Shown one piece after another: positions 54,454 to 64,000 of a stretch of 64,000 bases of DNA. Position numbers and translations under genes: made by a program. Location of the stretch: NCBI RefSeq assembly GCF_013328345.1, contig NZ_JABULX010000024.1:1-64000 (forward strand), in the 5' to 3' direction. The notes beneath the pieces are model-generated. The model worked only from the letters and a program-made list of their open reading frames with translations. It searched no databases and was not told the origin of the DNA. This stretch comes from Marinifaba aquimaris. GTDB lineage: Bacteria; Pseudomonadota; Gammaproteobacteria; Enterobacterales; Alteromonadaceae. Numbering within the stretch: position 1 is the stretch's first letter; each line of letters starts with the position of its first letter.

Positions 54454-55257
54454 CTAAAGGTCAGATTGTAGCTGCTGCTGTTTGGCCTTTAACTTGAGAA
54501 TATTGTGATAAATATCCGGGTTGTCTATCGACTTTAGTAAATGTGTTTCTGGTAAACAGTCATCATCGACATAATCAACAAAATCCCCAGCAGAATCAAA
54601 CATCAAAATATCCCAAGCCAGGCGCTCTAAACCATATAATCCGCGATGTAACATATCTGCCGAGAACACTAATAAGTCGCCAGCCTTGAGCGGAATACGC
54701 TCAGCATTAGGTAAACTTTCATTACTATGCCTGCCATTCAATTCTTCCCTGACGGCAAATTCTTCTTCGGTATCCCAGCGCTTATGCGTGCCCGGTATGA
54801 GCTCTACACCTAATTCATCGAATAGCGGAACGCGAAAATGCACAACTTGCGTTTCGTGTATCACTATTTTTTGCATATCAACATCGTGATCATACTGGCA
54901 ATCTCGATGCCAAAAATCTTTTAATTCAGGGTTTGGCGGATTAAAAAATAGCTGCGTATTCATAAAGGCAGGAAAATTAGGGATCACCGCATTAACCACA
55001 GCCATTAACTTGTCACTGGCGATAAAATTAAATAACTGTAATCTTTGGCTATCAGCTAAATATTGGCTGCCAGTTATCAAAGAAGAGTTAAAGGCTACTT
55101 CTTGATAAAACTCATGGTTATCCGCTTTCCATTTTTCATGAAAAGCCAGTATGGTCGAGCGTAACTTGGCCATCTCATCTGGACTGAAAAAGTCCCTCAA
55201 AACGAAATAGCCGAGTTCATCGTAATCGTGCTTTAGTTGCGATAAATTTAGGTTCAT
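54454..55257 (-). CDS. Phytanoyl-CoA dioxygenase family protein
   Basis: I prefer ATG 55257 over the upstream 55278 (267 residues). The PhyH pattern is clear: YFVLRDFFSPDEMAKLRS at the N-terminus, the iron-binding HxD as H117-R-D119 (DFWHRDCQYD), and the distal H204 with R205 in DMLHRGLYG, where the Arg binds 2-oxoglutarate. It is an Fe(II)/2-oxoglutarate oxygenase that hydroxylates a small molecule; substrate unknown. Single gene, 75 bases from the PhnA gene. Confidence 0.85.
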   Translation of the reverse strand: MNLNLSQLKHDYDELGYFVLRDFFSPDEMAKLRSTILAFHEKWKADNHEFYQEVAFNSSLITGSQYLADSQRLQLFNFIASDKLMAVVNAVIPNFPAFMNTQLFFNPPNPELKDFWHRDCQYDHDVDMQKIVIHETQVVHFRVPLFDELGVELIPGTHKRWDTEEEFAVREELNGRHSNESLPNAERIPLKAGDLLVFSADMLHRGLYGLERLAWDILMFDSAGDFVDYVDDDCLPETHLLKSIDNPDIYHNILKLKAKQQQLQSDL

Positions 55258-55332
55258 AATCAAACGAGCCAACAGCAAATTTAAACGTCAGTATTTATTT
55301 GTAATCACCACAAAAAATAGCGTGACAGCGCA

Positions 55333-55665
55333 TTAAGCTTTTTTGACAAATTTCGCTGTTACCATCATCTCACCCACGCCATCTACTTTGCAGTCGAGTT
55401 CGTGGTCTTTGGCATCTTTGATATAACGGATAACCGCTTTAGTGCCAATTTTAATGACTTGAGAACTGCCTTTGATTTTTAAATCTTTAACCACAGTCAC
55501 TCTATCGCCTTCTGATAACAAGGTGCCATTGGCATCTTTTGCGGTAATAGTATCTTCTTCAGCTTGCTCTGCTGGATTCCATTCGTAGCTGCATTCAGGG
55601 CAAATCAATAAATCTTGGTCTTGATAAACGTATTCAGAATTACAGTTTGGGCAGTTAGGTAACAT
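55333..55665 (-). CDS. yjdM: PhnA/YjdM zinc-ribbon protein
   Basis: The frame starts at 55734, but ATG 55665 gives the normal length of 110 residues and places the zinc ribbon at the N-terminus (C5, C8, C22, C25: CPNC and CPEC). The PhnA domain follows ([41 protein letters not shown]). E. coli YjdM (PhnA) has this size and order; despite the name, its function in phosphonate use is unproven. Single-gene unit. Confidence 0.9.
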   Translation of the reverse strand: MLPNCPNCNSEYVYQDQDLLICPECSYEWNPAEQAEEDTITAKDANGTLLSEGDRVTVVKDLKIKGSSQVIKIGTKAVIRYIKDAKDHELDCKVDGVGEMMVTAKFVKKA

Positions 55666-55771
55666 AATTTTCAGGCCGTGTATTAAAAACGGCCGACATT
55701 CTAGCAGGCAATTTACAGAGATACAGCTTTGCAATACAAAGAAGTTACGCTCAGTAAGCCGCTGATAAGGG

Positions 55772-56728
55772 CTAAATCTGCTCGACTTGGTAATGCTGAA
55801 TTATCAGACCACGCTCGGGATGAGCACTCAGCTGCCACTTTTCATTGACCACAATATCAACAGACTCACCTTTAAAGCTCGAATACAAGTGGGTTTGAGC
55901 CTTTAAGTTAACCGTTAATTCAACATAAAATCCCTGCTCCGTTTTGTTGACTTTGATCGCTTGAACTTGATGATTACAATCTGCTATAAACTGTTGCTTA
56001 ATCAAGGCGTACCAATCTCTAAAACCCTCGTGTCCGATAAATAACCCCTCGGGCATCGACCAAGTAATATCTTGCGCTAAGTATTGAGTAAATTGCTCAC
56101 TGTCTTTTGGCAATTTATCCATTGCTTTAAACCACTTTCTAGCAAAACGTTCTACATATTGCTCATCCACTTTTTTAAGTGCATCAATGGCATGAATTAA
56201 ACTTTCACTGTGTTTTAAAGCTTTATTTTGTAAATCAGCAAGTTCGTTATAAACCCCAGGAATATAAACCATTCCGTGGCTGTACACAGGTGGGTGAAAC
56301 ACCATCCCAGTCAAATAGGCCGTTTGCTGCAAAGGTTGAATTAACTGCGCAATCGGAAAGTGGTTATAGCCAAGAGGGTCATATGATTCCTTTGGTCCAC
56401 CAATAGTAAATGACAAAATTAGATCTTTGTTATGTAGTTTGTCCCCTTTATTGCCATAGGCAAAATCATAACTAAACACATCATCAATCCATTTTTTCAG
56501 CAATGCGGGTACTGAATACCAATAGAACGGGAATTGCAACACAATAATATCTGCTGCCAATAAAGCCAATTGTTCCGCTGCTACATCTATTTGATAGTCA
56601 GGATAGAGCTGATCCAATTTTCTTATCTCAACGTCATTAACCCTATTGGCGATGGTTTGTAAAATAATTTGATTGGTATTGGATTTGGCTAAATTGGGGT
56701 GACCTGAAATCACTAAAACGTTACTCAT
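55772..56728 (-). CDS. Flavodoxin-fold NAD(P)H quinone reductase fused to a SnoaL-like domain
   Basis: A 318-residue protein. Residues 1-185 form a flavodoxin-like fold of the KefF/NQO type ([56 protein letters not shown]). Residues 195-318 resemble SnoaL/NTF2-like domains, with [32 protein letters not shown] and [14 protein letters not shown]. The first half reduces quinones with NAD(P)H and FMN; the second may bind a ligand or act as a cyclase-like partner. It diverges from a LysR gene by 113 bases, the likely regulator. The fusion is unusual. Confidence 0.85.
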   Translation of the reverse strand: MSNVLVISGHPNLAKSNTNQIILQTIANRVNDVEIRKLDQLYPDYQIDVAAEQLALLAADIIVLQFPFYWYSVPALLKKWIDDVFSYDFAYGNKGDKLHNKDLILSFTIGGPKESYDPLGYNHFPIAQLIQPLQQTAYLTGMVFHPPVYSHGMVYIPGVYNELADLQNKALKHSESLIHAIDALKKVDEQYVERFARKWFKAMDKLPKDSEQFTQYLAQDITWSMPEGLFIGHEGFRDWYALIKQQFIADCNHQVQAIKVNKTEQGFYVELTVNLKAQTHLYSSFKGESVDIVVNEKWQLSAHPERGLIIQHYQVEQI

Positions 56729-56841
56729 ATTTTTACCTTCATATAAAAATCATGAGAAAAGTCTAAGTCATGTTATTGTTAATCATTAGAACCACATTAA
56801 CTAAAAGATTATTAGCTAAAAACTAACAATCATTACGCAAA

Positions 56842-57738
56842 ATGAATGGCAGTACATACAATCAAATAAGAATCTTCAATATGATCGCTAAAGAAGGCTC
56901 TATTAGTGGAGCGGCGCGTATTTTAGAAATGAAAACGCCATCGGTTAGCCAAGCGCTTAAAGTTTTGGAAAACCAATTAGGCTTGCCTTTGTTCACCCGA
57001 ACGACTCGAAAAATAGAACTAACAGAAGCGGGACAGCTGTTATTTGAAAATACCGCTCAACCACTACAAACCTTGAGCCTTGCCTTTGAAAGTGTCAGTG
57101 ATTTAAACCACACCCCAAGCGGGAAAGTGCGTATTACCATGCCGCGTTTTGTTTATCAGTACATACTGGCCCCCATTTATGCTGAATTTTGTCAGCGCTA
57201 CCCCGAAATCGAATTGGAGATCAGCTTATTTGATGGCACGGTTGATATCATAGAGCAAGGCTTTGATTTAGGTATTCGATTTGGCGATCGCATCGCTGAA
57301 GGAATGGTTGCAAGACCATTGACACCGAGTAAAAAAGACGCCCTGTTTGCATCTCCAACTTATTTAGCACAATACGGTATGCCGACAAACATCACCGATT
57401 TGCAGTCGCATAAATTTATCTATTATCGGTTTATCACTTCCAATCGATTATTACCGTTAATTCTACAAGATGGTGATAACCCAGTTCATGTAGATATGAA
57501 AACGGCATTAACTGTCAACGATACCGAATTGATGAAAGATGCCGCTTTACGGGGTTTAGGCATAGGCCGATTACTCGAGTCTATGGTAGAAAAAGAATTT
57601 GAATCTGGTGAGTTAGTACCTATTTTACCTGAGGCTTGGTCACCAGTAGCCGGGCTATTTATTTACTTTCACCAACATACGCAAAAGGCTAAACGAGTAA
57701 GAGTATTAATTGACTTTTTAATTGAGAAAACACAATAA
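56842..57738 (+). CDS. LysR-family regulator
   Basis: A 298-residue LysR protein: helix-turn-helix FNMIAKEGSISGAARILEMKTPSVSQALKVLENQLGLPLFTRTTRKIELTEAG, then an effector domain with VRITMPRFVYQYILAPIYAEFCQRYPEIELEISLFDGTVDIIEQGFDLGIRFGD. That pattern fits the large group of AaeR/YhjC-like LysR proteins. It diverges from the quinone reductase gene, its likely target, and may sense a quinone or aromatic compound (inference). Confidence 0.9.
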   Translation: MNGSTYNQIRIFNMIAKEGSISGAARILEMKTPSVSQALKVLENQLGLPLFTRTTRKIELTEAGQLLFENTAQPLQTLSLAFESVSDLNHTPSGKVRITMPRFVYQYILAPIYAEFCQRYPEIELEISLFDGTVDIIEQGFDLGIRFGDRIAEGMVARPLTPSKKDALFASPTYLAQYGMPTNITDLQSHKFIYYRFITSNRLLPLILQDGDNPVHVDMKTALTVNDTELMKDAALRGLGIGRLLESMVEKEFESGELVPILPEAWSPVAGLFIYFHQHTQKAKRVRVLIDFLIEKTQ

Positions 57739-57973
57739 CTGAGTGTATTCAAAATAGCATTACGGCGTAATTTCTAGTCTTTTAAAGCATTCTTACAATA
57801 TCTACATTGTTAGCCCTCTTGCCAAATAACAACAAAAACAAACTAAATTAATTACTTAAAAACATCAAAAACGATTCAAATACAATTACAACCACTTTTT
57901 GTGTTTATGAAAACTTCGTTTTGCCGTTAGCAAACTAAACTATTTGTTAATTACCCAACAACAGGTTATCAAT

Positions 57974-59921
57974 ATGTTTGAACGTTTGAGCCTATCAAAA
58001 CAGCTAAACATTGCATTTAGCTCAATCATACTATTACTAGTCGTTATCTCTTTTATCGCTTATTTAGGTTTAAGTGGTGGTTTTACTAGCTTCACTGAAT
58101 ACCGAGGGCTAGCTCGAGATACTAACTTAGCCGGTCGGGTACAAGCTAACTTGTTAATGGTTCGATTGAATGTACTCAAATACATTAAATCGGACTCTCA
58201 AGAGGTACTGGAAAGCTACCAACAACGCTTGGGCAAGACCAAGGAATTTTTAAATACCGCGCTAAAAGAAATACAAAAACCAGAGCGAGCGAAAAACGTA
58301 AAAGCATCGGTAGCACTGATAGAAGAATATGAAACAGCATTTGAAGAAGTCGTTCAGCTAATAGCCGAGCACCACAAAGTTGTTAAAGGCGAGCTAGACC
58401 CCGCAGGTTTAGCCATGCGTAAAAACCTGACTGAATTTTTAGAGTATGCCAATCGCAACAAATGGTATGAAGAGGTCTATCTGTTGAGTAAATCTCAAGA
58501 AGCACTGCTTTTAGGCCGCCTTTATGTAACTAAGTACTTAGGACCCGGTAGACTTTGAGCGTGCTCAACGAGAACTCAATACGCGTTTACCTATCCATTT
58601 AAATTCATTACAGCGCATATTGCACGATGCCAAAGATAGAGCACTATACGCAGATTTAAATGACAATCTAAAACAATACCTTTCAGCGTTAAATAGTATT
58701 TTCCAAATCATTCAGGCGCGAAATAAACTAATCAATAATACCCTCAATGTGATTGGCCCTGATATCGCTGCTAAGTTAGAGAGCGTGAAACTATCGGTAA
58801 AAGCAGATCAGGATGCACTTGGCCCAGAAGTTCAAGCTAATGCAGAATCAGCTATAAATATCGTGATGCTCGTCTCAATTATCAGCTTAATTTTAGGCGT
58901 GGCTATGTCGATAATTGTCTATCGCTCCATTCGCAAACCAATTGGCGGAGAACCAACAGAAATTGCCGATATAGCCAGACAAGTTTCTAAAGGTGATCTC
59001 ACCGTTCACTTCAAATATAAAGACAGTGCAACCGGTATTTATCGCTCAGTTGCGGAAATGACCAGCAACCTAAGAGAAGTGATTGGAGGTATCGTCGATA
59101 CAGGAAATGCCATCAGCGATAACTTACAAAGTGTTTCGACAATTTCAAATCAAACCAGTGTTGCCAGTAACGAGCAAAGAGAAAAAACAGAACACGTTGC
59201 AACAGCTGTTAACGAGATGACTTATTCTATTCAAGAAGTTGCTAAGTTAGCTTCTGATTCTGCTCATGCCGCTGAAACAGCGCGAGACAGAGCGCAAACT
59301 GGTAAAACATCAGTTGATAATACGATTGCATCTATTCAACATTTGGCAGGCCGTGTTGATGGTGCAGTAGAGGTGATTGAGTCGCTGGCCGAAAACTCAA
59401 GTAACATAGGCTCAGTAGTGGAAGTTATTCAAGGGATTTCAGAGCAAACTAACCTGCTTGCGTTGAATGCGGCAATTGAAGCGGCGCGAGCCGGGGAACA
59501 CGGTCGAGGGTTTGCGGTTGTTGCCGATGAAGTGCGTGGCCTTGCAAAACGCACCAGAGAATCAACCAGTGAAATTCAAGAAATGATCAATACCTTGCAA
59601 ACCGGTACATCGGGTGCGGTAGAGGTAATGAACCAAAGCCGTGAAGAAGCCAGAGTAACGGTCGAGAAATCAACCGAAACAGCGCAATCGCTTGAAGAAA
59701 TTTTAGAGACGATCACCCAAATCAATGACATGAACTTGCAAGTGGCCGCATCGGTTGAAGAACAAGCCAAGGTGGCAGATGAGATCAACAACAACATAAC
59801 CGTGATAAGTGAGGCGGCAATAGAAACATCGCAAGGTGCAAACGATACATCATCAGCAGCTGAAGTGATGAATCGCGATGCGGTCGAACTTAAACGCCTA
59901 GTCGGTCAATTTAAGCTTTAG
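57974..59921 (+). pseudogene. Methyl-accepting chemotaxis protein with a frameshift at about 58541
   Basis: Frame one runs from ATG 57974 (AGGTT site before it) to a TGA at 58556; frame two takes over with [24 protein letters not shown] and continues to 59921. Removing one G in the run GGACCC at 58541 gives YLDPVDFE in one frame, so one extra base is the cause. The protein has a first membrane helix at 15-35, a helical periplasmic sensor, a second helix at about 58860-58920, HAMP, and the MCP signalling hairpin with [40 protein letters not shown]. Chemotaxis function would be lost if the shift is real. Confidence 0.88.
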
Positions 59922-59934
59922 TCACGACCAACAA

Positions 59935-59965
59935 TAAAAAAGCGAGCATCATGCTCGCTTTTTTT
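59935..59965. terminator. Bidirectional terminator
   Basis: GCGAGCAT/ATGCTCGC stem with a one-base loop, flanked by A6 and T7. It lies between the convergent chemoreceptor and S9 peptidase genes. Confidence 0.9.
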
Positions 59966-59986
59966 GTTTCAGCAGAAATATAGGGA

Positions 59987-62071
59987 TTAATCTTTTTTCT
60001 GTTCAGCTTTTTGTTTAATTTTTACTGGGTCGTATTTTTCAAACCACCCCATAATGTTATCCGTTTTAGTAATCAAACGGCTTGGCCTTGATGCAATGTA
60101 GTGCGGTGCACCTGGAACACGTACCAGCGCCGTATCCACATTGATTAGCTTAAGCGCAGTATAAAATTGTTCTGCTTCCCATGTTGGCGTGCGGTAATCT
60201 TCTTCACCTACCATAACCATAGTTGGCGTAGTCACTTTGTCCATATAACTAATTGGTGAGCGCTTTAAATACGCATCAGGATTAGACCATGGCTCCTCAC
60301 GAATCCAATGGCGCTTCACATAAGAGGCTATGTCTGCCGATAATGCCATTGTCATCCAGTTAATAACGGGCTTAACCGATACCGCAGCAGCAAAGCGATC
60401 CGTTTGCGTGACAATCCAAGCCGTTAATAAACCACCGCCTGAACCACCAGTAACAAATAAACGTTCATCACTGACATATTTGCGAGCTATTAACTCATCT
60501 ACCACAGACATCAGATCGTGATAGTCATTTCCTGGGTAAGCTAAATCAATTTCTAATGCAAAATCTTCACCATAGCCTGTTGAACCACGAGGGTTGACCC
60601 AAACAGTGACATAACCTTCAGCAGCAAAGCGTTGCATTTCGCTACCGAAGAAAGGTCCGTACATCGCATACGGGCCACCGTGGATCTCCATGATCATAGG
60701 GAAACTTCCATCGGCTTTAAAATCAGGTGGTAAAGCGACCCAAGCTTCAATTTCTTTACCATCGACGCTTGATTTAACTTTAACTTCTTCGACTTTGGCC
60801 ATGTCTAAATAAGGTAAAACATCTGCATTGAGTTGAGTCAGTACTTTTGCTTTTTTACCAGAAAGTGTTGCCGTGCCAACTTCAGATGGGCGGTCAGTTG
60901 ATGCTGACATATAAGCAATTTTGCCCGCTTTCTTCCCACTTACCGAGAAGCTACCATTGGCATATGGGCGACCAATAGAACCACCACCTATATCAGAAAT
61001 AACTTCTTTTACCTTGCCTTTTAATGAGATATTGAAGATGGTCATATCACCGTGGTCTTCCGATAACACTAACAACGACTTGTTATCTGGCGCCCAAGCG
61101 ACTTGCCCGATAGAGCCTTTAAAATCAGCTGCGATTTCACGCTTTTGCGTACCATCGGCATTCATTAAATAGAGATCTTGTTGCTGATATGACAATACTT
61201 TATCGTCATAACCGCGATAAGCGATGTATTTACCATTTGGCGACACGACAGGTGAATGATCAGGACCATCTCTATCCGTCATTGCCTCTAACGATAAATC
61301 AGATAATTCAATTGAGAAAATATCACTTTCGATAAAATCCAACTGTCTGTCTTCATTTGGGTTACCCGTCACTAACAAGGTGTCATTGTCTAACCAATCA
61401 GCAACATCGTAGCTAACATCAGTATGAGTTAATTGCCTTGGCGTGCCACCTTCAATCGGTAACGTAAACACTTGCTTATTGCCTTTTGGTAAATAACCGG
61501 CACCGTCAAAACGGAAAATTAAATCATCATACACCTTAGCTGCTTCATTCCATGTTGCCCCTTTAGGCTGGGCAATAGGTGTTGCAAAACTCGGTTTCTT
61601 GCCTTCAATAAACATATTAAACGCGATGTGTTTACCATCAGGAGACCAAGTTGCATTAGATGGGCTGGTTGTAAATTGCGCTAAAGAAAAGCGACGGTCA
61701 GCATCAAAGTAATAAAGGCTGAGCTCAACTTTGCCATCCACTACAGTTGAGAAAAGTAACTTTTCACCATCAGGAGACCAACGAGGAGACCAACTTGCCT
61801 GCGCGTTATCGAGCAATGGTAAATGCAGTCCCGTTTTACTGTCTAACAACCAAATTTGCTTTTTATCACTGTCGGTTATTTTATCCATTGAATGACGAAC
61901 ATAAGCAATCATTTTACCGTCTGGTGAAATTTGAGGGTCTGTTGCATATTCAATATCAAAAACGCGTTCAGCAGTGAAGCGGTTAGTTGGTTGCTCAGGT
62001 GCAGACGCCAATGCAGCCTGGCTTGAAATTAAAAGCGCAGCACTGATCAGACTTTTATGTAGAAAAGACAT
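59987..62071 (-). CDS. S9-family prolyl-oligopeptidase-type peptidase
   Basis: I start at ATG 62071, four bases after AAGGAG, instead of 62104 (694 residues). It has a signal peptide, an N-terminal seven-bladed propeller-like part (DPQISPDGKMIAYV, SPRWSPDGEKLLFS, NATWSPDGKHIAFN, HSPVVSPNGKYIAY) and a C-terminal alpha/beta-hydrolase domain with the triad S544 (GGSGGG), D625 (GEEDYRTP) and H657 (APHY). Family members are acylaminoacyl or dipeptidyl peptidases. It acts in the periplasm with the S46 and M1 enzymes in a peptide-scavenging lifestyle. Confidence 0.93.
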   Translation of the reverse strand: MSFLHKSLISAALLISSQAALASAPEQPTNRFTAERVFDIEYATDPQISPDGKMIAYVRHSMDKITDSDKKQIWLLDSKTGLHLPLLDNAQASWSPRWSPDGEKLLFSTVVDGKVELSLYYFDADRRFSLAQFTTSPSNATWSPDGKHIAFNMFIEGKKPSFATPIAQPKGATWNEAAKVYDDLIFRFDGAGYLPKGNKQVFTLPIEGGTPRQLTHTDVSYDVADWLDNDTLLVTGNPNEDRQLDFIESDIFSIELSDLSLEAMTDRDGPDHSPVVSPNGKYIAYRGYDDKVLSYQQQDLYLMNADGTQKREIAADFKGSIGQVAWAPDNKSLLVLSEDHGDMTIFNISLKGKVKEVISDIGGGSIGRPYANGSFSVSGKKAGKIAYMSASTDRPSEVGTATLSGKKAKVLTQLNADVLPYLDMAKVEEVKVKSSVDGKEIEAWVALPPDFKADGSFPMIMEIHGGPYAMYGPFFGSEMQRFAAEGYVTVWVNPRGSTGYGEDFALEIDLAYPGNDYHDLMSVVDELIARKYVSDERLFVTGGSGGGLLTAWIVTQTDRFAAAVSVKPVINWMTMALSADIASYVKRHWIREEPWSNPDAYLKRSPISYMDKVTTPTMVMVGEEDYRTPTWEAEQFYTALKLINVDTALVRVPGAPHYIASRPSRLITKTDNIMGWFEKYDPVKIKQKAEQKKD

Positions 62072-62159
62072 AAAGCTCCTTATTAATTGTAAAGTTAATT
62101 CCAATCTCTAGAGCTTTAAAGATAGCGTTTTTTTTGTCAACGATGTTACAAAATAACAT

Positions 62160-62195
62160 TAACTGAGTAAGTCCTTTTTTGTACCTACTCAGTTA
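62160..62195. repeat. Ten-base inverted repeat in an intergenic region
   Basis: TAACTGAGTA and TACTCAGTTA are separated by 16 bases containing T6. It could be a terminator stem or a protein-binding site; it is too far from either gene end to decide. Confidence 0.35.
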
Positions 62196-62260
62196 CAGTA
62201 AAAATAGAGGTTAAGACAATGAAATTATTATTTTTTATAGCAATGCCATACAACTCAAAT

Positions 62261-62650
62261 TTAAGCACTTTCAGCTAGTATTTGATCTTCTATCATCTTT
62301 TTCATCAGGGCGTGGATACGATCAACAATATCGTGGATTTTATCATCGACGTGGGTTTGGTTGTTAGCTTGCCAATTAATGCCGGCGCAAACCCCTTCTT
62401 TTTGTAAACCGTCGACCCATTTGTCGACAAATGTTAACCACTGCACTTCTATTAGCTTAAAGTTTTGATAACCTGGCTCGGTCTGTAAAAAGGTTTCGGC
62501 TTGCGCCTGAGTTGACCAAAAAGGCATAGACAAAGTGTTGTCGTCATTTTTGGGTGTGGGTATTCCGTTATCATCCTCGATAGTGAATAAATGCTGACTT
62601 TCTGCAACTTCCAAGCAGAACTGTTCAATAACGACATCGGATTGATTCAT
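62261..62650 (-). CDS. DUF2750 family protein
   Basis: A 129-residue soluble protein. The segment SMPFWSTQAQAETFLQTEPGYQNFKLIEVQWLTFVDKWVDGLQKEGVCAGINW matches the DUF2750 pattern, with PxWS and A-rich segments and a G-x-N-W end, followed by an acidic-basic helical tail. The family has no known function. It is a single-gene unit diverging from a response-regulator pseudogene. Confidence 0.75.
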   Translation of the reverse strand: MNQSDVVIEQFCLEVAESQHLFTIEDDNGIPTPKNDDNTLSMPFWSTQAQAETFLQTEPGYQNFKLIEVQWLTFVDKWVDGLQKEGVCAGINWQANNQTHVDDKIHDIVDRIHALMKKMIEDQILAESA

Positions 62651-62858
62651 AACTTCTCTTCACGTGGCTGTGGCGTTATTTTAAGTATAGTCAACAAACG
62701 TCATTGGCAAGGTAAGAAAGCGGTGTTATTAACCCAATTATCCATGTTACATAAATTGTATAAATCGAGTTTTACGATTAATGTGAAGTTGAGTATTTAC
62801 AGACAATTTTGCCATTCTGGCACCGTTCAAAATTCTTAATAGTGAGTGAACTATTTTC

Positions 62859-63538
62859 ATGCAACAACATGTTTTATTGGTTGAAGACGATGAAGATTTA
62901 TGACAAAAACTGTCTCAATTTATTCAGGCATCCGACTTTAAAGTCGACAGGCTTAAAAGCGGTGAGCAAGTCATGCCATTTTTAGCTGAAAAAATGCCAG
63001 ATATTATTTTGATGGATGTGCAACTACCCAAGGTTGATGGAGTTACCCTGACAAGGCAAATTCGTCAATCGAGTGAAGTACCTATCATTATGGTGACGTC
63101 TAAAACGGATGAGGTGAGTAGGCTGCTTGGCCTACAGACAGGGGGTGATGACTATGTGTGCAAACCCTTCTCTGCCCCGAGCTGATATTACGAATTAAAG
63201 CAGTATTAAGACGCACGTTAGCCGCGCAAAACCAAGAAACGCTCTCAACGGATATCAGGCTTGATGCTGATAAATTGCAAATCAGCTACTAAGATAAAAC
63301 GGAGAAGCTCACGCTAATCGAATCCAATCTATTAAATTTACTGATATCTGCCCCGAACCGTATTTACAGCCGAGATCAAATTTTGACACTGGCTTATAAC
63401 AGCGATCGCGATACCAGTGATCGCACTATCGATAGCCATATTAAAAACGTGCGTAAAAAACTTGAAAAGCTAGGCTTAGGCAAAGGTAAAGTTGAGTCGG
63501 TCTACGGTGTTGGTTATCGCTTTGTTGACTGTGAATAA
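62859..63538 (+). pseudogene. OmpR-family response regulator, decayed
   Basis: Three lesions break this gene. An in-frame TGA lies at 62901 (VEDDEDL-stop-QKL). One base is missing near 63175 in KPFSAP-ELILRIKAVLRR. An in-frame TAA lies at 63290 (DKLQISY-stop-DKTEKLTLIE). Outside these the parts are a clear OmpR-type protein: the REC domain with DIILMDVQLPKVDGVTLTRQI and VPIIMVTSKTDE, and the winged helix with RIYSRDQILTLAYNSDRDTSDRTIDSHIKNVRKKLEK and VYGVGYRFVD. Both stops are one C-to-T change away from sense codons (CGA and CAA). Confidence 0.93.
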
Positions 63539-63638
63539 CCCAGTTATTACCAAATAAAACAGGTAAATCAAAAATATAAGACTTAAATTTAATCCCAGTT
63601 AACCTTAAGTCTGAATCTGCTGATGGGACATTACTTTA

Positions 63639-64000
63639 ATGTTTAAAGAACAGGTACTTTTAATTCTAGTCATCAGCTTATCGCTGTTTCACACCGCACA
63701 AAGCTTGGCGCAAGAGCCAAGTGTGGCAGAACTAGAACAGAAACTAGCGTTAACAGCACCATTGTCAGAACAAAGACTACCGCTGATTATCGACATTATT
63801 AAGCAGATACGCAGAAGTGATCCCAAAAAGGCCGAAATGCTTGCCGAGCAAGGTTTTGACATACTCGAGCAACACGAATCCCCCAAATATCAGGCGTTAT
63901 TACTCGGTTACCTAACAAAAATACATTTAGAACGCGGTGAAATGAGCACAGCAAAAGCCTTGATTGAACAAGGGCTAAGTGCGGCAAAGCGCTCTTCTGA
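63639..64000 (+). CDS. Secreted TPR-like sensor protein (partial, C-terminus missing)
   Basis: The frame starts at ATG 63639 and continues past the window edge (120 codons visible). It begins with a signal peptide or membrane helix (FKEQVLLILVISLSLFHTAQSLAQE) and then helices of TPR type (KAEMLAEQGFDILEQHESPKYQALLLGYLTKIHLERGEMSTAKALIEQGL). In these bacteria such N-terminal TPR domains usually precede a histidine kinase, GGDEF or other output domain. It lies next to the decayed response regulator, so it may be the paired sensor kinase. Confidence 0.7.
   Translation, partial: MFKEQVLLILVISLSLFHTAQSLAQEPSVAELEQKLALTAPLSEQRLPLIIDIIKQIRRSDPKKAEMLAEQGFDILEQHESPKYQALLLGYLTKIHLERGEMSTAKALIEQGLSAAKRSS

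Noticed and set aside
62901-62903. TGA read as selenocysteine in the response regulator
   Set aside because: The same gene also has a TAA and a frameshift, there is no Cys-equivalent position, and no SECIS-like hairpin follows.

Overview
The window reads as chromosome of a low-GC marine gammaproteobacterium of the order Alteromonadales (Colwellia, Thalassotalea or Catenovulum type; this placement is inference). Support comes from family content: DUF2999, an OsmC-YcaO fusion, a rimK / aspartoacylase-like / rimB operon, GltS, an imelysin plus di-heme oxidoredictase pair, S46, S9 and M1 secreted peptidases, and many GGDEF/EAL/HD-GYP proteins. No rRNA, tRNA, CRISPR array, transposase or phage gene is visible.

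Layout. 1-3300: a secreted beta-helix protein cut by the left edge, entered through a hexanucleotide microsatellite, and an outer-membrane barrel protein. 3450-8500: a GGDEF-EAL protein, trxC, a DUF2999 protein, a DMT exporter and a serine hydrolase. 8500-14400: a large FG-GAP lipoprotein and two VOC paralogues on either side of a LysR gene. 14460-24730: M1 peptidase with a coupled DUF6702 protein, arsH/sigZ divergent pair, S46 dipeptidyl peptidase, small YcxB-like and TerB-like genes, and an OsmC-YcaO fusion. 24950-33300: GNAT, an orphan FetB-like permease, the rimK operon with a divergent LysR gene, MscS, GltS and a fatty-acid-hydroxylase family protein. 33370-36480: a Fur-box-preceded imelysin/di-heme oxidoredictase pair. 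36500-43900: a three-gene operon of unknown role, a frameshifted ToxR/CadC-like regulator, a DUF4405-like membrane protein, and a small island with a frameshifted Rap1a/Tai-like gene and two orphan small genes. 43900-54100: two back-to-back sensory modules, each with a periplasmic binding protein, an outer-membrane porin and c-di-GMP output (GGDEF-EAL in one; histidine kinase plus REC-HD-GYP in the other). 54200-64000: a cupin-like remnant, PhyH, PhnA/YjdM, a quinone-reductase/SnoaL-like fusion with divergent LysR, a frameshifted chemoreceptor, an S9 peptidase, DUF2750, a response-regulator pseudogene with three lesions, and the start of a TPR protein cut by the right edge.

The most promising candidate for something undescribed is the 43.9-54.1 kb block. 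It pairs two different periplasmic binding proteins with two porins and with opposed c-di-GMP enzymes, in an arrangement that recalls NspS-MbaA but uses other binding-protein families. A second theme is gene decay: four genes carry single-nucleotide frameshifts and one cupin-like gene survives only as a 3' fragment. Raw reads are needed to tell real pseudogenes from assembly errors. All functional calls are from reading the sequence; no database search was run.
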